Of a DNA stretch of 22,307 nt, positions 1 through 7,953 are shown in pieces. This DNA is from Oscillospiraceae bacterium (lineage in GTDB: Bacteria > Bacillota > Clostridia > Oscillospirales > Ruminococcaceae), in assembly GCA_017848075.1 (NCBI GenBank), contig JAGALG010000099.1, positions 1 through 22,307 on the forward strand. Reading direction: 5' to 3'. Numbering within the stretch: position 1 is the first letter of the stretch; each line of letters opens with the position of its first letter. The notes beneath the pieces are model-generated. The model saw only the letters and a list, made by a program, of their open reading frames with translations. It had not been told where the DNA came from and did no database searches. The position numbers and the translations under genes were made by a program.

Positions 1-1337
1 GCCGCACCGAAGCAGAAAAAGAACTGAAAGAACGCCGCAACGAAGTACAGCGTCTGGAACGCCGTATCCAGCAGAAAGAAGAATCCATCGACCGCAAGAT
101 GGATAATCTGGAGAAAAAAGAAGAAACCCTCCAGAACAAGATCAAAGAAGCAGAAAAGAAACTGGCCGAGGCCGATCAGGTTAAGGCAAGTCAGTTCGAA
201 ATGCTGGAGAAAATCTCCGGCTATACCGCAGAGCAGGCAAAAGAATATCTGCTGTCCTCTCTGGAAAACGAACTGATCCACGAAAAAGCAGTCAAGATCA
301 ACGAATACAACCAGAAGTTCAAAGATGAAGCAGACAGCAAAGCCAAAGAGATCATTGCAACTGCCATTCAGAAATGTGCTTCTGACTATGTAGGCGAGGT
401 TACCGTTTCTGTTGTACCTCTGCCAAACGATGAGATGAAAGGCCGCATCATCGGTCGTGAGGGCCGCAATATCCGCACTCTGGAGACCCTGACCGGCGTG
501 GACCTGATCATCGACGATACTCCGGAAGCAATCACCCTCTCCAGCCATGACGCTGTAAAGAGAGAGGTTGCCCGCATCGCTCTGCAGCGCCTGATCCAGG
601 ACGGCCGTATCCACCCAGCCCGCATTGAGGAGACTGTGGAGAAAGCACAGAGAGAGATCGATCAGAAAATCAAACAGGATGGCGAAAATGCTGTTCTGGA
701 AACCAATGTACATACCATGCACCCAGAGCTGGTAAAACTGCTGGGCCGCATGAGATATCGTTCCTCCTATGGCCAGAATGTGCTGCAGCACTCCATTGAG
801 GTTGCCAACCTGGCAGGTGTTATGGCTGCCGAGCTGGGCGCTGATGTGGCTCTGGCACGCAGAGCCGGTCTGCTTCACGATATCGGTAAGGCTCTGACCC
901 ATGAGGTGGAAGGCTCCCATGTGAAGATCGGTGTGGACATTGCCCGCAAATACAAAGAGAACCCAGCTGTGATCCATGCCATCGAAGCACATCACGGCGA
1001 TGTGGAACCAAAATCTCTGGTGGCTTACATCATTCAGGCAGCGGATGCTATCTCCGCAGCTCGTCCGGGTGCCCGCAGAGAAAACATTGAAAACTACATC
1101 AAACGACTGGAAAAACTGGAGGAGATCACAAGCTCCTTTGAAGGCGTTGAGAAATGCTACGCGATCCAGGCTGGTCGTGAGATCCGTGTTATGGTTCGTC
1201 CGGAGATCGTCAGCGATGACAAGATGACCATTCTGGCTCGTGACATCGTCAATAAGATCGAGGCTGAGCTGGAATACCCAGGTCAGATCAAGGTCAACAT
1301 GATCCGCGAGAGCCGCGCCATCGACTACGCAAAATAA
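1..1337 (+). CDS. rny: Ribonuclease Y, 5' end cut off by window edge
   Basis: This is a membrane-anchored endoribonuclease that initiates mRNA decay in Bacillota. The reading frame is open from base 3 to the TAA at 1335-1337 (444 codons), so the first in-frame ATG at 99 is internal and the true start lies upstream. What is seen is a long charged coiled coil (about the first 120 residues), then a KH domain with GRIIGREGRNIR, then an HD domain with HSIEVA and the metal-binding HDIGKA, and the C-terminal segment ending RESRAIDYAK. The family is usually about 510-520 residues, so roughly 75 residues including the N-terminal membrane helix are missing because of the window boundary, not because of truncation in the genome. 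A terminator follows directly. Identification is very secure. Confidence 0.97.
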   Translation, partial: RTEAEKELKERRNEVQRLERRIQQKEESIDRKMDNLEKKEETLQNKIKEAEKKLAEADQVKASQFEMLEKISGYTAEQAKEYLLSSLENELIHEKAVKINEYNQKFKDEADSKAKEIIATAIQKCASDYVGEVTVSVVPLPNDEMKGRIIGREGRNIRTLETLTGVDLIIDDTPEAITLSSHDAVKREVARIALQRLIQDGRIHPARIEETVEKAQREIDQKIKQDGENAVLETNVHTMHPELVKLLGRMRYRSSYGQNVLQHSIEVANLAGVMAAELGADVALARRAGLLHDIGKALTHEVEGSHVKIGVDIARKYKENPAVIHAIEAHHGDVEPKSLVAYIIQAADAISAARPGARRENIENYIKRLEKLEEITSSFEGVEKCYAIQAGREIRVMVRPEIVSDDKMTILARDIVNKIEAELEYPGQIKVNMIRESRAIDYAK

Positions 1338-1348
1338 AGAAAGCCGTG

Positions 1349-1380
1349 AACAGCGGGCAGCTCTGCTGCCTGCTGTTTTT
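1349..1380 (+). terminator. Intrinsic terminator of rny
   Basis: AACAGC (1349-1354) pairs with GCTGTT (1372-1377), and GGCAG (1356-1360) with CTGCC (1366-1370), around a CTCTG loop. The stem ends in a run of five T. It lies 11 bases after the rny stop codon. Confidence 0.85.
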
Positions 1381-1414
1381 CTTCCCCGGGAAAATACGGC
1401 AACAATCTGCAATT

Positions 1415-1443
1415 TTCAACAAGAATAAAACGAAGAGTATAAG
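1415..1443 (+). promoter_or_regulatory. Possible SigA promoter for tepA operon
   Basis: TTCAAC (1415-1420) and TATAAG (1438-1443) are separated by 17 nt, 37 bases before the tepA start and after the rny terminator. The match is moderate (4/6 and 5/6). The -35 overlaps a TTTTCAAC motif that recurs in other intergenic regions of this window. Confidence 0.4.
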
Positions 1444-1480
1444 AGAACACTATCCAAAATAGACTTTTGGAGGTGTTTTC

Positions 1481-2212
1481 ATGGCCAATGAAGAAAAAAA
1501 GAAGGAAGGCAACGATCCTTCCATTGATGAGGAAGAGTTGCGGGATCAGCTGTTGGAAAGCGGTTCCGTCACCCTGCGCCGAGCCAAGCATGTGATTCAC
1601 TGCCTTTGTGTCATCGGCCAGATCGAGGGGCATTATATTCTGCCCCCGCAAAATAAAACCACAAAATATGAGCATGTGATCCCCCAGCTGGTGGCGATCG
1701 AGCAGGACCCCCAGATCGAAGGTCTGCTGATCATTCTCAATACAGTCGGCGGCGATGTGGAGGCCGGTCTTGCCATTGCGGAGCTGATCTCCGGCATGAA
1801 AAAGCCGGCGGTGTCTCTGGTGCTGGGCGGCGGCCACTCCATCGGAGTGCCTTTGGCCTGCAGTGCCAGACAGTCCTTTATTGCCCCTTCGGCAACCATG
1901 ACCATCCATCCGGTACGGATGAACGGTTTGGTGCTGGGCGTGCCCCAGACCTTGTCCTACTTTGACAAGATGCAGGAGCGGATCGTCCGCTTTGTGACGG
2001 AAAACTCCGGAATTGATTCCGACCGTTTCCGCCAGCTGATGATGAATACCGGTGAACTGGTCATGGATATGGGCACTGTCCTGGACGGCGAAAGCGCCGT
2101 GGACTGCGGCCTGATCGACCATTTGGGCGGTCTCAACGAGGCCATCGACTGTCTCTACGCTATGATCGAGGAGGGCGAGGACCATGCTGATCCACAGTGT
2201 CATGATGCTTGA
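1481..2212 (+). CDS. tepA: ClpP-family serine protease TepA (translocation-enhancing protein)
   Basis: This 243-residue member of the ClpP/crotonase-fold protease class is homologous to Bacillus TepA (YmfB), which is implicated in protein export and signal-peptide turnover. The putative nucleophile is Ser120 in GGGHSIGVPLA and the general base is His143 in TMTIHPVRM. An acidic candidate lies in the DGESAVDCGLID segment near residue 207. A charged N-terminal tail of about 30 residues precedes the fold. GGAGG at 1470 places the start at 1481. The gene order tepA, ylzJ-like, then ftsK/spoIIIE matches Bacillus subtilis and distinguishes this from housekeeping ClpP. The stop overlaps the next gene, so the two are probably translationally coupled. 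The exact substrate is unknown. Confidence 0.9.
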   Translation: MANEEKKKEGNDPSIDEEELRDQLLESGSVTLRRAKHVIHCLCVIGQIEGHYILPPQNKTTKYEHVIPQLVAIEQDPQIEGLLIILNTVGGDVEAGLAIAELISGMKKPAVSLVLGGGHSIGVPLACSARQSFIAPSATMTIHPVRMNGLVLGVPQTLSYFDKMQERIVRFVTENSGIDSDRFRQLMMNTGELVMDMGTVLDGESAVDCGLIDHLGGLNEAIDCLYAMIEEGEDHADPQCHDA

Positions 2213-2399
2213 TGCCCTGCTCCCTCCGCAGGAGCCGCCTTCCTGCAGCCTACAGCCTTTGGGCAACGGCTGGGTGGAAGGTGTGGAGCAAAACGGACAA
2301 ATGACGGTGCGCCGCATCATTTCCACGAATCCGGCAGATTATCTGAAGCCGGAATATATGCCGGGACAGCTTTTTGTCCCTTCCAGACGCAAAAAATAA
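2184..2399 (+). CDS. YlzJ-like protein
   Basis: This small protein of 71 residues belongs to the YlzJ-like family, found immediately after tepA in many Bacillota. It starts 29 bases inside the 3' end of tepA in another frame, which indicates translational coupling. No signal peptide or membrane helix is visible. The C-terminal NPADYLKPEYMPGQ segment is the family-like, most conserved-looking part, and the protein ends in a basic tail. The function is not known. Position and sequence both support a real gene even though it is short. The next gene, uppP, follows after 70 bases containing a small hairpin. Confidence 0.8.
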   Translation: MLIHSVMMLDALLPPQEPPSCSLQPLGNGWVEGVEQNGQMTVRRIISTNPADYLKPEYMPGQLFVPSRRKK

Positions 2400-2432
2400 G
2401 AAAGTATAACATAGAGTGTGAGTAACAGGGGC

Positions 2433-2447
2433 CTTCCCTTCGGGAAG
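2433..2447 (+). other. Hairpin ahead of uppP
   Basis: CTTCCC (2433-2438) and GGGAAG (2442-2447) form a perfect 6-bp stem with a TTC loop in the 70-base gap before uppP. There is no T run, so it is not a normal terminator. It could be a processing or stability element within the operon mRNA. Confidence 0.45.
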
Positions 2448-2469
2448 CCTTACATAAGGAGGTATTTTT

Positions 2470-3342
2470 ATGACCATTTGGGACGCTCTTCTGCAGGGCA
2501 TCGTACAAGGACTGACCGAATTCCTGCCGGTGTCCAGCTCAGGCCATCTGTCTCTGGTGCAGTACTTCACCGGAAATTCCGGTGAGACCGGAGCCATGTT
2601 CTCCATCCTGCTCCATCTGGGCACGCTGATCGCCGTGTTCATCGCCTTCCGGGGCATCATTTGGGAGCTGATCCAGGAGGCCTTTGCCATGATCGGCGAT
2701 ATGCTGAAGGGGAAATTCTCCTTCCGGAACATGAACGGCAAGCGCCGCATGATCTGGCTCTTTGTCCTGTCCGAAGTGCCGCTGCTGGCCTTTTTGCTGG
2801 TGAAGGATTATGTGGGCATGGTTTCCGCCGACAACAGCATTTTGGTGGAGGGCTTCTGCTTCGTGGTGACCGGTATTCTGCTGCTTCTGGCCGATAAGCT
2901 GGGCAGCGGTAAAATCAATATGGATACCATGCGTCCACGGGATGCCGTAGCCATGGGTATTGCCCAGGGAATTGCGACCCTGCCGGGCATTTCCCGTTCC
3001 GGTTCTACCGTAGCGACTGGTCTGCTGATGGGTCTGGATCGGGGCTACGCTGTTACCTTCTCCTTTATTATGGGCGTTCCGGCGGTGCTGGGTGCCAATA
3101 TTCTGGAGCTGGGCGACGCCATTGGCAGCCCCTTCCCTCTCAGCCTGCCTGTCGTGCTGGTCGGCGTTGTATCTGCTGTGCTGTTTGGTTTGCTGGCCAT
3201 TAAGATGGTACAGTGGCTGATCCACACCGACAAATACAAATATTTTGGTTACTATACACTCGCTCTCGGTGTGCTGACCATTGTCATCGCCCTGATCGAG
3301 TGGAGAACTGGACATCGAATCCAGCAGTTCCTGTTGAATTAG
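2470..3342 (+). CDS. uppP: Undecaprenyl-diphosphate phosphatase (BacA/UppP)
   Basis: This integral membrane enzyme dephosphorylates undecaprenyl diphosphate to regenerate the lipid carrier for peptidoglycan synthesis; overexpression of the family gives bacitracin resistance. The protein has 290 residues, normal for the family. Both signature motifs are present: the (E/Q)xxxE element Q13-E17 running into FLPVSSSGH (residues 18-26), and PGISRSGST starting at Pro172. About seven to eight hydrophobic helices are visible, including a C-terminal one near residues 262-281. A strong AAGGAGG lies just before the ATG. It is followed after 24 bases by ftsK and is probably co-transcribed with it. Confidence 0.97.
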   Translation: MTIWDALLQGIVQGLTEFLPVSSSGHLSLVQYFTGNSGETGAMFSILLHLGTLIAVFIAFRGIIWELIQEAFAMIGDMLKGKFSFRNMNGKRRMIWLFVLSEVPLLAFLLVKDYVGMVSADNSILVEGFCFVVTGILLLLADKLGSGKINMDTMRPRDAVAMGIAQGIATLPGISRSGSTVATGLLMGLDRGYAVTFSFIMGVPAVLGANILELGDAIGSPFPLSLPVVLVGVVSAVLFGLLAIKMVQWLIHTDKYKYFGYYTLALGVLTIVIALIEWRTGHRIQQFLLN

Positions 3343-3366
3343 CAAAGAGCAAGAAAGGCGATTGAT

Positions 3367-6249
3367 ATGGCAACAAGCAAAGGAACAAAAAAAACAACGA
3401 CAAAGAATAAATCTACCGCCCGCAAGCCGACTGCCAAGCAGTTGGAGGCGCAGCAGAAAGCCCGCAAGGAGCTGCTGGCCATTATTCTGTTTGCCGCGGG
3501 AATTCTGCTGTTCTGCATCACTCTGATCAAAGGACAGAATGTATGGCTGTGGTTCCATAATCTGATTTTGGGCTTCTTCGGTTGGAGTGCTTACCTGATC
3601 TCCCCACTGTTTCTCTACATAGCCATTATGGCGGCGAAGGATCGCCCCTTTGATATTGTGAAGCACAAGGTTTGGCAGAGCATGGTGTTGGTCTGCCTGC
3701 TCAGCGGTGCTACCCAGATCTTTGGCGAGGGCGTTCCGCCTGTGGACGGCCTGTTCCCTAAGATCGGCTACCTCTTTGGAGAGGGCACGGAACTGAGCGG
3801 CGGCGGTGTGGTTTCCATGCTGACCGGCGTTCCCCTGCTGTCCCTTTTTGGGGCTACCGGCGCAAAGATCACCATTATCCTGCTGATCTTTGTGTTCACC
3901 ATGATCGTCACCGGTGCGACTCTCTACGACCTGTACCGCAGCGCCAAAAAACCGGTGAAGAAGATCGAGGAAGTGTATACTGCCCATGTGGAGTATCGGG
4001 AGGCCAATCCAAAACCGGCCGCCCCAGCCCGCAGACGCTTTAATATCGATATCCCGGTGGATGAAACCGTGCTCCCCGATCATTTGATGGATGAGCCAAA
4101 AGCCGCAGAGCCTGTGGTTGAGGAGAAAAAAGAAGCTCCCAAAGAGGAAATGGCCCCCAGCATCATCAGCTTTGAAAAGGCCAAGGAGCAGCGGGATCAG
4201 TATCTGGCCAGCCATCAGCGGGCAGAAGCCCAGCATAACTCCATCGAGGATCTGCTGCCTCCGGCTATGAAGACCCCGGAAGAAGCCAAAAGCGAAAAGA
4301 AAAAGGACCCCATCATCGAGGCCCTGATCAATAAGGCGGTGCAGCCGCCGAAGCTGTCCAATCTGGACAATTCCTTCAGCAAAACCCTCAGTCAGCAGGA
4401 AAAGGTTATGAGCGAGATCACCGACAAAAAAGTGGTGGATGAGCTGCTGCAGCCGGTGACCGATTCCAATGACAGCAAAGAGACTCTGCTGCGCTTTGCG
4501 GATCAGCTGAACAGTCCGGAGAAGGAGCCGGAAGGCGATCCGATTCCGGAGAACGATGGTGAGGACGAGGGCTTCCGCTTCGACTTTAACGGTCACAGCA
4601 CGGCGAAGCCGCAGCTGACTTTAGTGGAGAAAGAAGCCGAAACCGCAGCGGAATCCGCTCCGGAGGAGCTTCCGGAAGAAAAGGAAGCAGCCAGCGAGGA
4701 GGAAGTGGCAGAAATGGTCACCCAGCTGGAGGAAGCCGTGGAAGAAGAGGAAGAACCTTACACCCCACCTCCGGTGGAGCTGCTGAACGATATGCCGCAA
4801 ACCACCGACCCGAACCTGCAGGAGGAACTGCGGGTCAATGCAGAGAAGCTGGTGGATACCCTCCGCAGCTTTGGTGTGCAGACCCGCATCGTGGATATTG
4901 CCCGCGGCCCGGCGGTTACCCGCTATGAGCTGCAGCCTTCTGCCGGTGTAAAAATCAGTAAAATCACCGGTTTGGCAGACGATATTGCCTTGAATCTGGC
5001 GGCCTCCGGTGTTCGTATCGAAGCGCCGATCCCCAATAAACCGGCGGTGGGCATCGAAGTTCCAAACAAGGTAGTCAGCACCGTCAGCATCCGTGAAGTC
5101 ATCGACTCCGAGGAATTCCGTGCTGCCAAATCCAAGTTGTCCGTTGCACTGGGCCGGGATATTGCCGGTAAGATCACCATTGCCGATCTGGCAAAAATGC
5201 CTCATACTCTGATTGCCGGTGCCACCGGTTCCGGTAAATCGGTCTGCATCAACTCTCTGATCGTCAGCATCCTGTATAAGGCCACTCCCGATGAGGTAAA
5301 GCTGCTGATGGTCGACCCGAAAATGGTTGAGCTGGGTATCTATAACGGTATTCCGCACCTGCTGGTGCCGGTTGTCACCGACCCGAAAAAGGCGGCCGGT
5401 GCTCTGGCCTGGGCAGTCAATGAAATGCTGAACCGCTACCAGATGTTCAAGGACTACGGTGTTCGTGATTTGTCCGGATTTAACCGCATGGCTCCGGAAA
5501 AGGGCCTCAAGACTATGCCGCAGATCGTCATTATCATCGACGAGCTGGCCGACCTGATGATGGCGGCTCCCGGCGAGGTGGAGGATTCCATCTTCCGACT
5601 GGCGCAGATGGCCCGTGCAGCCGGTATGTATCTGGTTATTGCTACCCAGCGTCCGTCTGTCGATGTTATCACCGGCGTCATCAAGGCCAACATTCCATCC
5701 CGTATTGCCTTCGCCGTATCCTCTCAGATCGACTCCCGTACCATTTTGGACTCCTCCGGTGCGGAGAAGCTGCTGGGACGAGGCGATATGCTCTTCAGCC
5801 CGGTCGGTGCTACCAAGCCGCTGCGTGTGCAGGGCTGCTTTGTCACCGATGGCGAGGTGGAGCGCATCATTACCTTCATCAAGGAATCGCAGAAGAAGAT
5901 GACCTATGACGAAAAGATCATGGAAGAGATTGAGCGTCAGGCCGTTTCTGAGAAGAAAAAAGGCGGCGATAAAGAATCCGGCGGCGGTTTCATGGATGAG
6001 GATGAAATGCTGCCAAGCGCCATTGAGTGCGTTGTGGATGTGGGACAGGCCTCCACTTCCCTGCTGCAGAGGAAGCTGAAGTTGGGCTACGCCCGAGCTG
6101 CCCGCATCATGGATATGATGGAGGAAAAAGGCATCATCGGCCCATACGAGGGCAGTAAGCCCCGTCAGGTCCTGATCAGCAAGGACCGCTGGATCGAAAT
6201 GAAGATGATCGCCCAGCAAAAGGCGGAAGATGAGCGGCGAAATTATTAA
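3367..6249 (+). CDS. ftsK: DNA translocase FtsK/SpoIIIE
   Basis: This hexameric ATP-driven DNA pump moves chromosome DNA through the division or sporulation septum. It has 960 residues. After a basic N-terminus there are about four membrane helices (roughly residues 37-190), then a long acidic, low-complexity linker (about 195-475), then the motor. Walker A is GATGSGKS at 618-625, and Walker B ends at Asp725-Glu726 within QIVIIIDELADLMM. The C-terminal gamma winged-helix domain (about 880-945) carries the AARIMDMMEEKGIIG segment, which reads the KOPS/SRS polarity sequences. Gene order after tepA matches spoIIIE of Bacillus, but SftA/FtsK/SpoIIIE subtypes cannot be separated by eye. The ribosome binding site (GAAAGGCG) is weak. 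Confidence 0.96.
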   Translation: MATSKGTKKTTTKNKSTARKPTAKQLEAQQKARKELLAIILFAAGILLFCITLIKGQNVWLWFHNLILGFFGWSAYLISPLFLYIAIMAAKDRPFDIVKHKVWQSMVLVCLLSGATQIFGEGVPPVDGLFPKIGYLFGEGTELSGGGVVSMLTGVPLLSLFGATGAKITIILLIFVFTMIVTGATLYDLYRSAKKPVKKIEEVYTAHVEYREANPKPAAPARRRFNIDIPVDETVLPDHLMDEPKAAEPVVEEKKEAPKEEMAPSIISFEKAKEQRDQYLASHQRAEAQHNSIEDLLPPAMKTPEEAKSEKKKDPIIEALINKAVQPPKLSNLDNSFSKTLSQQEKVMSEITDKKVVDELLQPVTDSNDSKETLLRFADQLNSPEKEPEGDPIPENDGEDEGFRFDFNGHSTAKPQLTLVEKEAETAAESAPEELPEEKEAASEEEVAEMVTQLEEAVEEEEEPYTPPPVELLNDMPQTTDPNLQEELRVNAEKLVDTLRSFGVQTRIVDIARGPAVTRYELQPSAGVKISKITGLADDIALNLAASGVRIEAPIPNKPAVGIEVPNKVVSTVSIREVIDSEEFRAAKSKLSVALGRDIAGKITIADLAKMPHTLIAGATGSGKSVCINSLIVSILYKATPDEVKLLMVDPKMVELGIYNGIPHLLVPVVTDPKKAAGALAWAVNEMLNRYQMFKDYGVRDLSGFNRMAPEKGLKTMPQIVIIIDELADLMMAAPGEVEDSIFRLAQMARAAGMYLVIATQRPSVDVITGVIKANIPSRIAFAVSSQIDSRTILDSSGAEKLLGRGDMLFSPVGATKPLRVQGCFVTDGEVERIITFIKESQKKMTYDEKIMEEIERQAVSEKKKGGDKESGGGFMDEDEMLPSAIECVVDVGQASTSLLQRKLKLGYARAARIMDMMEEKGIIGPYEGSKPRQVLISKDRWIEMKMIAQQKAEDERRNY

Positions 6250-6396
6250 GAGCAGCCTTTAAGTTCCGTTACGCCGCTCGACCTCGGCTGTGCCGCCAAA
6301 GATGACGGGCGGCACTTTCCTGAGGAAAGACCAGCCGATGTCCGATCCGTGGATCAGGGCATAAAAGCGAAATGATTGAAACTCTGAAAGCAATAA
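6250..6396 (+). other. Hairpin-rich 3' UTR after ftsK
   Basis: The 147 bases between the ftsK stop and its terminator contain no convincing ORF. They hold several stems: GCCG/CGGC near 6273-6288, GCCGCC (6292-6297) with GGCGGC (6308-6313), CTTTCC (6315-6320) with GGAAAG (6324-6329) around TGA, and a GATC-based small hairpin at 6344-6355. It could be a structured 3' UTR or a small RNA. I do not recognise a family. Confidence 0.35.
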
Positions 6397-6430
6397 AAAA
6401 ACCTCCACCCTGCAAAAGGGTGGAGGTTTT
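6397..6430. terminator. Bidirectional terminator between ftsK and a minus-strand lipoprotein gene
   Basis: ACCTCCACCC (6401-6410) pairs with GGGTGGAGGT (6418-6427) around TGCAAAA. A run of A precedes it and a run of T follows it, so it can work for both converging transcripts. Confidence 0.9.
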
Positions 6431-6434
6431 GCTT

Positions 6435-6986
6435 TTATTTGCTCAGGGCATCATTGATCGCCTGAATGTCTTTTTCACTGAATTCGGTGACGATTTCAGT
6501 GTCATTGAGGAAAGATCCGCTGTAATCATCGTTTGCCATATTCAGATAGATCCAAAGCAGATACAGCGCACGACCTTCTGCTGTGGATACATCGCCGTTA
6601 AAATTAGCGGCGTCGCTGTGAATGGAATCGTAAGAAATATTGGTCGTATTATCAATACAGATCTGGAACTTATTGGAGCTTGCTCCCTCCTGGTTTGCTT
6701 CATTGATCCAATAGCCAATATCCGCAGAGATGTTGATCAAATAGCAATCTGCCTTTTCGCCTTCAAAATCATCGATCTGATAGTGGAGCACAGAGCGAAC
6801 TTCCGGAGCATCAGCAGTATTTCCGGTAAATTCTTTAAAGAGAGTCTGCCACTGGGCAAAGTCTTCGGACTGGATCGTTTCGTTTACAACATCAGCGATC
6901 AGCTGCTGTTCTTTGCTCATACCGCCGCAAGCAGTCAAGGAAAGACTCATGGCAGCGGCTAAAAGGAAAGCAAGTAGTTTTTTCAT
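6435..6986 (-). CDS. Small predicted lipoprotein, unknown function
   Basis: This is a secreted, membrane-anchored protein of 183 residues. The start is chosen at 6986 (MKKLLAFLLA) because AAGGATG precedes it at the usual distance and a clear SigA promoter lies upstream; an ATG further upstream at 7049 would put coding sequence over that promoter. The N-terminus is a classical lipoprotein signal with the lipobox LTAC (Cys20). The mature part is acidic and shows no motif I recognise; it resembles the loose class of clostridial lipoproteins with a DUF-type beta-rich domain. It is monocistronic, between its own promoter and the bidirectional terminator. Binding or surface functions would be guesses. 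Confidence 0.85.
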   Translation of the reverse strand: MKKLLAFLLAAAMSLSLTACGGMSKEQQLIADVVNETIQSEDFAQWQTLFKEFTGNTADAPEVRSVLHYQIDDFEGEKADCYLINISADIGYWINEANQEGASSNKFQICIDNTTNISYDSIHSDAANFNGDVSTAEGRALYLLWIYLNMANDDYSGSFLNDTEIVTEFSEKDIQAINDALSK

Positions 6987-7020
6987 TGTGGAACATCCTT
7001 TTCGATAAAGTAATAGAACC

Positions 7021-7049
7021 ATTATACTTTTTGCAGATTCTATTGTCAA
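7021..7049 (-). promoter_or_regulatory. Strong SigA-type promoter of the small lipoprotein gene
   Basis: Read on the minus strand, TTGACA (7044-7049) and TATAAT (7021-7026) are both perfect consensus hexamers with exactly 17 nt between them. They lie 35 bases before the start codon at 6986. Confidence 0.9.
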
Positions 7050-7051
7050 CG

Positions 7052-7083
7052 AAAAAAAACAGCCACCTTCACAGGCGGCTGTT
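7052..7083 (-). terminator. Intrinsic terminator of the DDAH-like gene
   Basis: On the minus strand, AACAGCCGCC pairs with GGTGGCTGTT around a short loop, followed by a run of about eight T. It lies 17 bases past the stop codon of the gene at 7100-7873. Confidence 0.88.
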
Positions 7084-7099
7084 TTGCTATGCTCTGAAA

Positions 7100-7873
7100 T
7101 TAGAAGCGCAGGGACAGGCAGCTGAGACCACCGTCCAGTTTGCGGTATTCGGAAGTGTCGCAGAGGATCACTTCGTAGCCGGCGTCACGAACCAGCTGAG
7201 CAACTTTTGGGAAGTTAGCCGGAACGATGACTTTATTGTTGACCCAGATGCAGTTTGCTGCGTAGGACTCGTCCTCTGGGATCAGGATCTGTTTTGCATT
7301 TTTGAATTCTTCTTTTTCCACGAACTCGCCGGATACCAGGAAGGTGTTGTTTTCCAGGTAGTTTACGCCGGTTTTCAGATGGAGAACTTTTTCCAGAGTT
7401 ACTTCAGAACCGCTGAGGCCCCAGCCTTCCAGAATTTCGATGAACTGGCGGATGCCTTCTTCGTTGGTTCTTGCGGAGCGGCCAACATAGAAGTGGTCGC
7501 CAACCATCATAACATCGCCGCCCTCCAGGGTGCCTGGAGCTTTGATGTATGCGATTTTATCATCGGAGTAGAATTTGCGAACAGCCTCAACGATGTGTTC
7601 TTTTTCACCGTTTCTGGATGCAGCACCCGGATTGGTGATGATAGCACCCATACGGGTCATAACAGCATCGTCTTCGATGAAGCAGGAGTCTGGATATTCT
7701 TCCATTGCAGGCAGAACAGTAACTTCTACGCCGCAGGATTTCAGTGCTTCAATGTAAGCATCATGCTGTTTGATGGCCAGCTCGTAGTCTGGTTTGCCCA
7801 GCTCCGGAGCGGAAGTGATGCCATCGATCAGGGATCTTGCAGGTCTTCTGACAATAACATTTTTGAACATCAT
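7100..7873 (-). CDS. DDAH/arginine deiminase-superfamily amidinohydrolase
   Basis: This 257-residue guanidine-modifying enzyme is most like dimethylarginine dimethylaminohydrolase, which releases citrulline from N-methylated arginines. The catalytic layout is complete: acidic residues in CFIEDDA (64-70) and TLEGGD (Glu117, Asp120), a histidine in VLHLKTG (His165), and the nucleophilic cysteine close to the C-terminus in GGLSCLSLRF (Cys252). The length is typical. GAGAGG precedes two adjacent ATG codons (7873 and 7870), so the first residue is uncertain by one. An extended -10 promoter lies in the 80-base gap upstream, and no clear terminator follows the upstream lipoprotein gene, so some read-through is possible. 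In gut clostridia the real substrate could be arginine, methylarginine or another guanidino compound. Confidence 0.88.
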   Translation of the reverse strand: MMFKNVIVRRPARSLIDGITSAPELGKPDYELAIKQHDAYIEALKSCGVEVTVLPAMEEYPDSCFIEDDAVMTRMGAIITNPGAASRNGEKEHIVEAVRKFYSDDKIAYIKAPGTLEGGDVMMVGDHFYVGRSARTNEEGIRQFIEILEGWGLSGSEVTLEKVLHLKTGVNYLENNTFLVSGEFVEKEEFKNAKQILIPEDESYAANCIWVNNKVIVPANFPKVAQLVRDAGYEVILCDTSEYRKLDGGLSCLSLRF

Positions 7874-7908
7874 TATTACCTCTCAATCATATTTTTGGAT
7901 ACTTTTTC

Positions 7909-7937
7909 AGTATAGCACAAAGTGCAGAAAGATACAA
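7909..7937 (-). promoter_or_regulatory. Promoter of the DDAH-like gene
   Basis: On the minus strand, TTGTAT (7932-7937), a 17-nt spacer, and TATACT (7909-7914) with a TGC extended -10 lie 35 bases upstream of the start codon. Confidence 0.7.
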
Positions 7938-7953
7938 TTCTTTCCGGAGATTC

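Noticed and set aside
2539..4596. Long minus-strand open frame of 685 codons across uppP and ftsK
   Set aside because: It is antisense to two certain genes, has a composition (His/Gln/Leu-rich) typical of reverse-complement shadow frames, and no ribosome binding site or known motif.
4621..6219. Minus-strand open frame of 532 codons inside ftsK
   Set aside because: Shadow of the FtsK motor coding region, whose Walker motifs are unambiguous.
6310..6345. GAGGAAAGACC resembling the conserved GAGGAAAGTCC of RNase P RNA
   Set aside because: The neighbouring sequence does not continue as RNase P RNA and the available 147 bases are far too short for rnpB.
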